From Lachancea dasiensis (Eukaryota > Ascomycota > Saccharomycetes > Saccharomycetales > Saccharomycetaceae), in assembly GCA_900074725.1 (NCBI GenBank), contig LT598458.1, positions 744,001 through 808,000 on the forward strand: a stretch of 64,000 nt of DNA, written 5' to 3'. Below, one piece after another: positions 41,916 to 51,152 of this stretch (its first letter is position 1; each line of letters opens with the position of its first letter). A program made the translations under genes and the position numbers. The notes beneath the pieces were generated by a model. That model had not been told where the DNA came from and ran no database searches. It saw only the letters and a list, made by a program, of their open reading frames with translations.

Positions 41916-43805
41916 CTACATCTCGTTCGACGCTGCCTGTAGATGCCGCAATGTTATTCCCATTCGCTCAACAGTATCTAAATCAGCTATTAGAGAATAT
42001 TCCCCGTCCAACGGGTCATTTGGCTGCTCTTGCTCTAAGAATTTTTCAAGGCCCGAACCTGTCACTCCACAACGATTGAAAATGTCCTGCACCTTGTCCT
42101 GTGAAATTTGACATCCCTTAGTTTCTAGCGGGAAATTGTTCACGTACCAATCGCCAATTGCACGAATATTATTCAAGAAAGCACCATCGTCATAACCGCT
42201 CAGGTGCATAGTCTCCAGCAGCGATTTGAAAGAAGCGCTCAAATTCCACGTAAGTGCTTCAGGGCCTACTTTAATGCATTTCCCCCCAAAATCAACAAAG
42301 TAGTTGTACAAATAGTAGTTCATTATAATCGGATTGGATTTCTGTGTACAAGAGCGCATCAGGTTTCTATAGTCCGTCTCTGTAAAAATAAAACAGGAGT
42401 TGGCCGATTTTAAAAGCGCGCTTTGTTTTAAAAACCTGAAAAGTTCATAACCACTTAATTTAGTAGAAGAGGACGTACCGATTGCTCTAATCAATATGTG
42501 AAAACCACTTCGATGTTGGCTCAACTTCAATCGGTGGGTATCCATAAAAGCTTTCTCAAGACCATGGTCCGTTATTAGACAATGCCAAAGAAGAATTATG
42601 AAACCTGCCGATCTATGCGCCGCAACATGTGTCAGGATCAGATTCAAATGAAACGCTAGTAAGGAAGCAGGAGCTGTCTTCGGCGGCCTCGTCCTTTCGA
42701 AGAATTGACACCACTGCTCCACTGACAAATGTTCATTTGGTAGCTTTGTGAGTAAAAAGTCCAGCGGGTGCTCTTCTTCAAAAAGATTAAGCCCAATATC
42801 ACTTATCAACCTAATGTAGTCTTCATATAGATGATCATCTTGGAAGGTTTTCCGGTGAAGGCTGGTGTTTTGATGGTGTTGATGATCTCTCTCGTCAAGT
42901 ACCCGCTGAAGGCCAAAGGCGCCGTTTCTTTCCGTCGAGAAGTAGACATTGGATAATGTATTGGCAGTTTGATTGTAGCTGTCTCCGAAAAACATTTTGG
43001 AAATATGGATAGCCTCTTTTTCGAGACCTACAGACGCAAATGTTAAGAGGGTTTCGCGAATGATGGGCCCAAAAAGATCAGGAACTAGTGGCGATTTTAA
43101 ATGCTCAATTGATTTGATTGATGTAAATAAATTTGGATGTTGGCTGGTTCGAAGATAGAACGCAGAGTTTGCGTAAACAATCAAGTGCTCGTCTTTAACT
43201 AGCTCGTTGAAGCGAAGCAAGTATCGGATAGAGCTCGTCTGAGCACAAACGTCGGCGCAATTCCTCCAAAAAAAAATATCTGGCGAAATTTTCTCCCTAC
43301 TCTCTAATACTATAGCATAGTTCTCGAGAAGGTTTATGGCAAACTTGGCTAAAATAAAATTGTCGGCTTGGTCTCGAGTGGCTATACTCTTGAGGCGAAG
43401 CATATGGGATAATTCTCGATACAACTCAACAGGTTTTTCACCTGACATCTGACTACCTGACCTTGACACCCACCGTATCTGGCTTGACTGCAGACGATTA
43501 AGCAAAACAAAATACTCATCAAACTTACTTTTAAGTCTTAATTTGCGGAGATAGCTCAAAATTACGGCTAGAGAAAGCTCTGGAAGTGCATCCGGTTGAC
43601 GAATATTTTGCAATGCAACTTGATCGCGCCGATTTATAGGTCTTTTTACTAGTGCTTCTCTCAACCAAACGTCAGTTTGTGATAGGACATTAACTTTACT
43701 TTTGTTGAGTGAAAGTCGATCAACTTCTTGAACAAGTTTTTCCCCACCCAATATCCTCGCCGTTATCGCTTGCAAGGGGCCAGAAGAAGGCTTTCGCGGC
43801 AGCAT
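41916..43805 (-). CDS. MNE1: Mitochondrial protein Mne1
   Basis: A 629-residue protein (S. cerevisiae 663) in the position of YOR350C. In S. cerevisiae Mne1 is a mitochondrial matrix protein that helps splice the COX1 aI5beta group I intron. The N-terminus (MLPRKPSSGPLQAITARILG) is basic and lacks early acidic residues, consistent with mitochondrial import. The rest is alpha-helical with no recognised domain. The call is mostly synteny; I cannot confirm the function from sequence. The splicing substrate may not exist in this species. Confidence 0.8.
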   Translation of the reverse strand: MLPRKPSSGPLQAITARILGGEKLVQEVDRLSLNKSKVNVLSQTDVWLREALVKRPINRRDQVALQNIRQPDALPELSLAVILSYLRKLRLKSKFDEYFVLLNRLQSSQIRWVSRSGSQMSGEKPVELYRELSHMLRLKSIATRDQADNFILAKFAINLLENYAIVLESREKISPDIFFWRNCADVCAQTSSIRYLLRFNELVKDEHLIVYANSAFYLRTSQHPNLFTSIKSIEHLKSPLVPDLFGPIIRETLLTFASVGLEKEAIHISKMFFGDSYNQTANTLSNVYFSTERNGAFGLQRVLDERDHQHHQNTSLHRKTFQDDHLYEDYIRLISDIGLNLFEEEHPLDFLLTKLPNEHLSVEQWCQFFERTRPPKTAPASLLAFHLNLILTHVAAHRSAGFIILLWHCLITDHGLEKAFMDTHRLKLSQHRSGFHILIRAIGTSSSTKLSGYELFRFLKQSALLKSANSCFIFTETDYRNLMRSCTQKSNPIIMNYYLYNYFVDFGGKCIKVGPEALTWNLSASFKSLLETMHLSGYDDGAFLNNIRAIGDWYVNNFPLETKGCQISQDKVQDIFNRCGVTGSGLEKFLEQEQPNDPLDGEYSLIADLDTVERMGITLRHLQAASNEM

Positions 43806-44112
43806 TGAAAATCTGTGGGCTTGATTTTAGGATGATGCAGAAAAACAGAATTAATTAATATCAATAGTTATGTCAGAGCGAGCTATTAGTTGCACCAATA
43901 TTATTGAGGCAACAAGAGAGCCTCAAGGGTAGTATATCGTGACCACCAATTACAATACAATATGCGAAAATCTTGAGGCCCATGTAATTCCAGAAGTAGC
44001 CCTTTATGTAAGGAGCTTAACTTGATGCAAAGCAACATTCAATACATGCGTCAGCGGCAGACAAAGTAGGCGATCATGTGTTGGGCATTGCGCTGAAGGC
44101 AGTTAGCAGTTT
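43806..44112. other. MEK1-MNE1 spacer
   Basis: 307 bp between two minus-strand genes. It holds the MEK1 3' end and MNE1 promoter. No further feature is seen. Confidence 0.4.
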
Positions 44113-45647
44113 TCACATATCTATCATGCTTAGCTTTCTTGGCACTGCAGCTGGAGCTACATTTATACTTTGTGGCACCTTGCGTTTCCAATTAGGCTTT
44201 TCGACACGGGGCAGCGAGTAATCACAATGGAGAATTTTCTTGTGATATATTCTTTCAAGCTGGCCCCTGTGCTTTGCAATCCAGAGATGAGTGAACGCTA
44301 CTTTACTATCCAAACGTTTGCTTACATCTATCTCCAAAAGGCGACGAACAAAGCTCTTTGCGTTATCTGACACGCTTGACCATTGCTTAGCGCTGAAGTT
44401 GAGATTACCCATTTTCGCATTGCGAATGATGCTCGTTTCTGAGCCATCACCATAAAATGGGGAAATTCCGGTCAAGATTATATGTGCAATCACCCCAAGC
44501 GACCACAGGTCACATTTGGCATCATATCCATGTTGTTCGATAGTTGCAGCTCTTGAGAATTCTTTGTATGCTGCTCTGTTTGCCTTGAATCCCACTTCTG
44601 GTGCACAGTATTCTGGAGTTCCGACAACGGTGTGCATGCGCGACCGTGACGACGACAAATCTTTGGCAATGCCAAAATCTGCGAGAACTATTCTGGTGCA
44701 TGGCTCTGGAGTGCATAGCAAAATGTTATCCAGTTTCAAGTCACGATGGACAATTCCTTGCGAATGAAGGTAGCGAAGAGCTTGCAGAATTTGATAGATA
44801 ATTACTAGGGCCTCGGTCTCAGACACAGGGGAGAGACAATCGGATTTAGCCAAATATGAGAAAAGATCCCCACCCGCTATGAGGTCCTGAAAGATATAGA
44901 GGTTATCCTTTACTCCCGCATAAGTTTTATGCACTTTAATGATATTGGGCTGGGAACGTTGTCGTTAGTATCTCACCCTATTACTAAGGAATTCAAGCCC
45001 GAAAACAAATATGATACTGCCATGCAGCTATTAGAGGTTGTGATCAACGTCCATACGTGTGAGAGTTTGAGGAGTATTTTCGCTTCTTTGTCCAATCTGT
45101 TAGGCTTCATTTTGATAACCTTAACAGCGTAATTGATTGGATGACTATCTTCGACAAGACTGCCTTTTTGATTGGCTACTAAAACATGACCAAATGTGCC
45201 ACTTCCCACTACCTTGGACGTGATATGCCAATTATCAACATTCGACTGAAATCCTAATTGTTCGACCAGGTGGCTGGCTAGCAGCTTAATCTTAGTAACG
45301 AATCGGTAGGAACCTGCGTTTGGAATTGTAATTATGTCGCTGTCTTCAAGCAAGTAAGTCTGACCTCGGCTCAACGCTCGATCATTTACCACAATGCCGT
45401 TCAACGAGCAATCCTTAACATAGCACATTGGAACACTGTCGTCATCAAACCGTATGGCCCACACCATACAGTGTACACTGGAGACTGACGGATGACGCAA
45501 AAGTATATCACATTCGCGATCATTCCTACCCAATTTGATCACTTTGTTCTTGGTTATGGGCACGGCGGCTAAAACATTATGATTCTCTTGATTTCCTTCT
45601 TCAGAGGAAATTGGTTCTAAGATTCCAAATACTGTTTTGAATTCCAT
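44113..45647 (-). CDS. MEK1: Meiosis-specific FHA-domain kinase Mek1, two exons
   Basis: Exon 1 is 45647-45057 (197 codons), the intron 45056-44950, and exon 2 44949-44113, joined in phase 0 to give 475 residues (S. cerevisiae 497). Mek1 is the meiotic checkpoint kinase that blocks repair from the sister chromatid, activated through Red1/Hop1. The FHA domain has Gly40-Arg41, Ser57-xx-His59-type RHPSVSSVH and SLNG at 81-84. The kinase has GSGTFG at 148-153, Lys176, HRD at 265-267, DFG at 288-290 and GTPEYCAPE. The exon junction falls in LLKLSH/PNIIKVHKTY, which restores the family sequence exactly. Without the intron the gene would look broken. S. cerevisiae MEK1 has no intron as far as I recall. 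Confidence 0.93.
44950..45056 (-). other. MEK1: Spliceosomal intron of MEK1 (107 nt)
   Basis: On the minus strand it starts GTATGG, has a perfect TACTAAC branch site (44969-44963) and ends CCCAG 15 nt after it. The sixth base of the donor is G, not the usual T. The length is not a multiple of three, so retention shifts the frame and ends in a stop. An ACAACCTC at 45034-45041, 15 nt into the intron, matches the Mer1 splicing enhancer AYACCCTY at seven of eight positions. Confidence 0.93.
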
Positions 45648-45861
45648 CCCGATGGCTCCAGATCCTTCTTATAGTGTAAAGCCCCCAGAATCTGTTGACA
45701 GTCTTGAACTTCACCTTTCGCCTTGACCATGTAATGTGAAGATACCAGTAGTTCGGACACTAATTAATATTAATTATTATATTACTGTAAAAGTCATTGA
45801 AGCAGGCAAAGGCGAAGGATATCCATCCTAGCAAAGTGATAATACAGAGAACTTAACATTA

Positions 45862-46797
45862 ATGTTTACCCCTGAGACTCCTCAACATACTGGGGCAGAT
45901 GAGGAATTGAATATCGACGATATTAACGAACTAGACGACACTGATGTCCAAGGCCTGAACTTGGACAGCGGAAGCGAATCAACGAGTATATCCACCGACA
46001 AACAGCAAGGTCATCAAAAACAAGATAGGGGGTTGAAACGCAGCAATTCACCAGAACTCAATACTGTACAAGATGAGGGGTTCGACCAAAAGGCTGACTT
46101 TTTGCCGCGTGTAAACATGGGATCGCCGTTTTCGTCCGGGGTTGACATAACAAAGGCTAAATCTTCTACCCAAAGCCATGACAATCCAGTGGCCAATCAG
46201 CGTAGGCTTTCAATGGCGCAACAATCCAGATTTATTTCGTATTGCGATGATAAGCTGATGAATATTCAGAGGAAATTTGTTCAATCAAGAGGACTGGCGG
46301 AAGAAAATGGGTATACAGGACTAGCACCTTTGTTGGAGGACTTGAAAACGGTACTGGACTTTTTGTGGTATTCGATCGAGGGTGTAGCAGCTACAGAAAG
46401 TCTTTTAGCAGTCGATTTAGACTCGCTAACGCACGAACAATACTCAAGTACAGAATCAACTGACTTTGGGCAAATGCACTATCTCTTGCGAGTGGCAGAC
46501 GATTTTTTAGATTACTTAACCAGATTCAATCTCAATTCGCTCAGTCAAGAGGAGCAGCATAAAGTTTTATCCAAGGCATTCAAATTCTTGATGATTTTGG
46601 ACAAGATATTTGCTCGTTCACTTGAGGGATTAGTGCCAGGTAATACTAAGATGACAGGCACCGAAGTGGTCAGAATCGCTGGAATTGCCGAGAGGACTCG
46701 GATGGTCGTGCCGCGTTTCCTGGAGGAACAGAGAGTTCATGGCTATCACTTCGAGGTAAGCAAAATTTACGAAGAAACGCTGGAGAGATGTGCCTGA
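45862..46797 (+). CDS. TFB6: TFIIH-associated factor Tfb6
   Basis: A 311-residue protein (S. cerevisiae 343) in the place of YOR352W. In S. cerevisiae Tfb6 promotes release of the Ssl2 helicase from TFIIH after initiation. The first 110 residues are acidic and disordered (ELNIDDINELDDTDVQ). The conserved part, about 115-305, is helical: LSMAQQSRFISYCDDKLM, LLEDLKTVLDFLWYSIEG, VADDFLDYLTRFNL and RFLEEQRVHGYHFEVSKIY. The assignment rests on synteny with MEK1 and SOG2 and on this helical core. It shares a 214-bp divergent promoter with MEK1. Confidence 0.85.
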   Translation: MFTPETPQHTGADEELNIDDINELDDTDVQGLNLDSGSESTSISTDKQQGHQKQDRGLKRSNSPELNTVQDEGFDQKADFLPRVNMGSPFSSGVDITKAKSSTQSHDNPVANQRRLSMAQQSRFISYCDDKLMNIQRKFVQSRGLAEENGYTGLAPLLEDLKTVLDFLWYSIEGVAATESLLAVDLDSLTHEQYSSTESTDFGQMHYLLRVADDFLDYLTRFNLNSLSQEEQHKVLSKAFKFLMILDKIFARSLEGLVPGNTKMTGTEVVRIAGIAERTRMVVPRFLEEQRVHGYHFEVSKIYEETLERCA

Positions 46798-46872
46798 TAT
46801 GTGAATTGTCTTTATGTAAAAATAGGTTCGAGTTTGTAGCAACGGCTTTGGAAATGGTTGATTATCAACAAT

Positions 46873-49038
46873 TCATATTTGGTCGAACGGGTTAGGGGCA
46901 TGTCCTGATACTAAGGAAGGCGTCGACAAAGGCGTTACCAACAAAAAGTTTTGACTATCATCGCTTGGTGCAGCTGAATGTGAATGTGGCGCTTTCGGTA
47001 AAGCCGAATCTGGCGCCTGCTGCTGGGGCTGTTGTTGCTGCTGAGACGCCTGTGAAACACTCCTATAGGAACTTAAGTCTAAAATTACAGTGACATCCTT
47101 AGTAATCTTTGCTAGGGAAGCCAAGTTTGGCCTCACCTCGTTCAAAATAGGCAAATCTTTCATAATGATTTTTGTGTTCGCCAAAATAGAAATGATAGAT
47201 TTCAAAAAAGCGTTAACGCTTTCCCAGGTTTTGGCCTTTTCTATGGGTGAGGTGTAATTCTCAGGTTTGGTTTTGGAAACAACTGTGAGCCTTTCTTTTA
47301 GAACTTTTGACAATTCCATTGATTGAAAACAAATGTCAGTTAAGTCCTTTATCTTAGATGCTATGCTGCTGGTTATGCTTGCAATCTCAGTCCCCTTGGT
47401 ACTGGCTATTGCGCTCTTAGTAATAGCGGATGTCAGTTGAGCATATACCACGTTCACCATAGAAATAACCGTATCCAGTGTATGATATAATTGAGCATCA
47501 ATATCAGGATCTGCAGTTTCTTCCATAGCATTCTTTGCCGGACTCGAAGACAGGGCCGATGGTGCACCCTCTAAAAAGGTTCCTTCAGCTTTTCGCCTAT
47601 TGGCTTGTGGTGAAAGGTGAAGTGGTTCTGTCTTTGGTCTAGGAGAGCCTTCGTGATTTATTCGACTTTCAAAACCCATATTATTTTGGGGAGGCGGTGG
47701 TGTTGTGGTCAAAGAGGCACCAGTGGGGCGATTTACCGCTGGTTGCGGCATAGATGAGGAAGAGGAAAGCACCGGGTTACCTGTCACGGACCTTTGAAGC
47801 GTGTTACTTCTGGCTCTCGGTATAATATGCTTAAAGCCTTGCGAAACACTCAAAGAGTGCGTCCTGGAGGGCCGTTTTTTTACGGGAGTACGAACATCTT
47901 GCGGCGAAATTAAGCTCCAAGCATTGAACATTTCGGTGTATGAGCATAATAGGTTCATGTAAAATATTCTTGCGAAACAAATGTCATTCCCTTGAAAGAA
48001 GGCCTTGAAGTTCTTGCGTAGCAAAGCAAAGATTTGTTTGAAAATGGAAATAATGGTGAGACAAGGATTTACCATCACATCATTTCTCGACGATGTGGGA
48101 TTTTCTCCCTGCTCTAATATTTCCAACAGATTATCAATGTGCAACCTTGCACTATACAGAAGAGACACTGAATTTACTGCGACCGCGTTATCTTCACAAA
48201 ATGAAGTTACTTTCCTTATACTCTGCTGACATTCTGTGAAACTGAAAAGAAGTTTTCGACATGCTATTAAAAGTTCATCGTGAGTCACCCGTTGGGATGC
48301 AGTTTCTTCTGGTAATACTGACAGCCGTTTGAAATAATCATTGTATTTGTTGTTGCTGTATATCTCTTCTCGACGATGCTCTTCGTCAGTGACATTGATA
48401 AAACCACGCCTCTTTGCAACCTTACTGACTTTCGAATCCGAAAAATGTTTTCGCAGAGCGACGCACCAGTACTCTTCTGGTGAGACGCTATCTGGGAGAG
48501 ATGAGAGAGGTATTTCGTTCTGAATTTGTTTCAATTCTTCCACCGGTATTTTATTACCTTCAATCTCCAGGATCTTGAGGCTTCGCAGACTGGTTATAGC
48601 CGAGTAAAGGTCTCGGATCGATTCCACGTTGTTGTTTTTTAATGACAGTACCTTAAGGTTCTCGCTGAATACAGGTGGAAACTCAGCGGGAAGGCTCGCA
48701 ATAAAGTTCGAGGACAAATCCAGGATTTCCAAACGCTCACATTTGAGCAAAACTTCTGGAAATGCTTCAAGTTTATTGCTGTGCACATCTAGATATCGCA
48801 ATTCTTGTAATCTGCTAAAAGATTCAGGTAAGCCCGTAAGCTGATTCTTTTGCAAAGATAATCTCTCCACAGGAAGTAGTAAATCAATAGTTTCTTGAGT
48901 AAGGGAAACAATCCCCAAATCCACCAACTTGATGGTTGGATCCTGTTGAGACAGTTGTTTGGAAGCAACATGTGCCAAGGTTGAGCGTGCATCACCCATC
49001 TGTCTCATACTGAGAATATTATCACCTCTGGGATCCAT
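46873..49038 (-). CDS. SOG2: Leucine-rich-repeat RAM network protein Sog2
   Basis: The frame extends to a TTG at 49065, but the first ATG is at 49038, giving 721 residues (S. cerevisiae Sog2 791). Sog2 binds the kinase Kic1 in the RAM/Cbk1 pathway for polarity and daughter-specific expression. Leucine-rich repeats cover about residues 45-180: LVDLGIVSL, VERLSLQKNQLTGLPESF, LRYLDVHSNKLEAFPEVL and LEILDLSSNFIASLPAEF. A helical SOG2 domain follows with a Ser/Pro-rich linker (about 385-525), then a C-terminal helical part. The end has a Gln run (ASQQQQQPQQQ). Position next to TFB6 matches YOR353C. Confidence 0.94.
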   Translation of the reverse strand: MDPRGDNILSMRQMGDARSTLAHVASKQLSQQDPTIKLVDLGIVSLTQETIDLLLPVERLSLQKNQLTGLPESFSRLQELRYLDVHSNKLEAFPEVLLKCERLEILDLSSNFIASLPAEFPPVFSENLKVLSLKNNNVESIRDLYSAITSLRSLKILEIEGNKIPVEELKQIQNEIPLSSLPDSVSPEEYWCVALRKHFSDSKVSKVAKRRGFINVTDEEHRREEIYSNNKYNDYFKRLSVLPEETASQRVTHDELLIACRKLLFSFTECQQSIRKVTSFCEDNAVAVNSVSLLYSARLHIDNLLEILEQGENPTSSRNDVMVNPCLTIISIFKQIFALLRKNFKAFFQGNDICFARIFYMNLLCSYTEMFNAWSLISPQDVRTPVKKRPSRTHSLSVSQGFKHIIPRARSNTLQRSVTGNPVLSSSSSMPQPAVNRPTGASLTTTPPPPQNNMGFESRINHEGSPRPKTEPLHLSPQANRRKAEGTFLEGAPSALSSSPAKNAMEETADPDIDAQLYHTLDTVISMVNVVYAQLTSAITKSAIASTKGTEIASITSSIASKIKDLTDICFQSMELSKVLKERLTVVSKTKPENYTSPIEKAKTWESVNAFLKSIISILANTKIIMKDLPILNEVRPNLASLAKITKDVTVILDLSSYRSVSQASQQQQQPQQQAPDSALPKAPHSHSAAPSDDSQNFLLVTPLSTPSLVSGHAPNPFDQI

Positions 49039-50100
49039 GGTGACTTCAATTTGAATTCCAGGCAAGAAGGAATCGGGATCCTCACTAGAGAGACGGGTTT
49101 GATACTATGTGATGTGGTATAGTCAAGAGCACCAGTGTACTCGAACTTCAATTAAAAGTATTCAGCATTATAGACGAGAAGACCACGCCATCTTGACGGC
49201 TGTCTCCTAAAATGAACTTGACACTAACTGGCAGCCCCCATGAATCGGTCTGGACAGATGCCACTTAAGACTAGTCGTATTTGTAGGATCTGAGACCTCA
49301 AGTATGCTGTATCCTCTAAATTCGACTGAGTTTCACTGCCTAGCCTGAACGGCAATATCTGGAAACTTTAATTCACATCAAGATGAACTGTAAGAGCTAT
49401 CTAGCCATTATCTAGAAAGGGGGATAAGGGTGCACACTTATAAGACCCCTATTTGGATCAGCGGAGTTTCCGGACACTTTCTATTACTACGGTGTTTGAA
49501 TTCTAATATGAACCTTCTTGCAAAATCTAAAATTGTATCACCTACCTGTTATATTTTAGAACTTCAAATAAAAGGAGATTCTACTGTATGATCTTAGTGC
49601 TTGAAGCCTTATCTCTTATATGACTGTCCTTAAAATTTTCTCAGGCTCCGTTGTGTCACCTCTTGCCAAGTAGCAAGCAAAGTACACATCTCAAACTCAT
49701 TGATGCACAAAAAGTGACACAACTCACAGCCCAACTGTATGTATAAATAATGCAATTCGATATACGTCCTTGGGGTGAAGTTCAATGCCCAGTGGCTCCT
49801 ACATATGGCTGCTCAATTAGCATAGGCATAGGTTGCGACAAAGAATTTGCGGCTCACCTTGACATTAACAGCTTTTGAAGTTGAAGCCCCAACGCCGGCT
49901 CTCTATACTGACTTTACATTATTGGCTTAGAAACCATCACTAAAGACCTTTCAGCGACTTTTATAGTCGATTATCTAGTCCTTTTTATAATCGTTAAGTG
50001 GAAAATGAAAAGTTTATCAGGCGATGAGGTGAGTTATGAGTTATCTCACCAGCATCCCAACACATCTGTTGAGCAACTGTGAATCCACACTACGAGGGAA
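49039..50100. other. Divergent SOG2/CYC3 intergenic region
   Basis: About 1.06 kb with the two promoters. A PAC-like GCGATGAGGT lies at 50021-50030, 70 bp before the CYC3 start. No gene or RNA is recognised. Confidence 0.4.
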
Positions 50101-50989
50101 ATGGGATGGTTTTGGGCTGGTAAGACTGAAGTATGTTTAACGAAGAAAGTTTTCTGATCACCGATTGGCGTTCTAACACTAACAACGTTGGCAGGCTCCC
50201 ACTTGCAAAAGCAGCGAAAGCGATAAGACATCTAGATGTCCCGTTAGCCACTCAGGAACCCAAAAGACAAGAGAAACAGAGGGATGTCCGGTTATGCATG
50301 GATCTAAGCCCCAAGAGGGGCTTAACCCTCTGAATCACATTCCTGCCAATCTCTCGCACGAGAGACAACTGGGGCAGAAACTAGATTTGCCCAAGGACCG
50401 CACCACCAGCTCTATACCAAAGGGTAACGCTCAGACCAATGACTTTTGGGAGTATCCTTCTCCACAGCAGATGTATAATGCTATGGTCCGCAAGGGCAAG
50501 ATAGATCCCAACACGGGAGAAGAAATTCCCGAAGACGCTGTGGAATCTATGGTATTCGTGCACAACTTCCTGAATGAAGGTTGCTGGCAGGAGATCCTCG
50601 ATTGGGAAAAAAAGTACACTGAAGTTACCGATATAGAACCTAAGCTCTTGCAGTTCATGGGCAAGCCCTCGCAACTATCACCAAGGGCACGCTGGTTCAG
50701 TATACTGGGAACTTTATTTCCGTCGCAATTTTCGCACGAGTTGCCCTTTGACAGACACGATTGGACAGTTTTAAGACCCGATCCAACCTCAACCAATACA
50801 GAACACCCTGGTTACAAGAAAGTTCGTTACGTGATTGACTTTTATAGCGGCCCAGATGATGAAGATGGACTACCAACATTCAATCTTGACGTTCGTCCTG
50901 CGCTCGATAGCGTATCAAGTGCGAAGGATAGATTTACTCGGTGGACAGAACCTGTTCTTTCAGAGTATTTCGGGAGCGAGAAGAAGTAA
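50101..50989 (+). CDS. CYC3: Cytochrome c heme lyase Cyc3, two exons
   Basis: Exon 1 is 50101-50130 (MGWFWAGKTE), the intron 50131-50194 and exon 2 50195-50989, phase 0, giving 274 residues (S. cerevisiae 269). The enzyme attaches heme to apocytochrome c in the mitochondrial intermembrane space. MGWFWA is the family's N-terminus and is found only by splicing; the uninterrupted frame begins at a later ATG. Exon 2 starts APTCKSSESDK and carries two CPV heme-binding motifs (RCPVS, GCPVM). The catalytic core follows: DFWEYPSPQQMYNAMVRKGK, VHNFLNEGCWQEIL, LSPRARW, LPFDRHDW and FYSGPDDEDG. It is closer to CYC3 than to the cytochrome c1 lyase CYT2. In S. cerevisiae CYC3 lies beside CDC19 on chromosome I. 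Confidence 0.95.
50131..50194 (+). other. CYC3: Spliceosomal intron of CYC3 (64 nt)
   Basis: It starts GTATGT and ends GGCAG. Branch candidates are CACTAAC at 50177-50183 and TTCTAAC at 50171-50177. The branch to acceptor distance is about 12 nt, very short. Retention shifts the frame. I know of no intron in S. cerevisiae CYC3. Confidence 0.92.
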
Positions 50990-51062
50990 ATAAAGGACGA
51001 ATCAAAGCAGTACGTCGGCCGGCCTTCAGATTCTTGAATCCAGATCGGACTCTAAGGTGTTG

Positions 51063-51080
51063 AATATAAATATATATATA
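51063..51080. terminator. AT-rich element between convergent CYC3 and MSC6
   Basis: An ATATAAATATATATATA-like run lies midway between the two stops (163 bp apart). It could serve as a polyadenylation efficiency element in both directions. Confidence 0.4.
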
Positions 51081-51152
51081 TACTTGTAATCTAGTTAGAA
51101 ACATGTGTTAGCGAATCAATGGTTTATCTATTTACAGAGACAGGGAGTCTAT

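Noticed and set aside
45562-45571. URS1-like TAGCCGCCGT inside the MEK1 coding region
   Set aside because: It is one base off the meiotic URS1 consensus but lies downstream of the ATG, and a match this loose is expected several times in 64 kb.
44113-45647. MEK1 as a pseudogene broken between two frames
   Set aside because: The break is an intron with donor, branch and acceptor signals, and the joined sequence is fully conserved.
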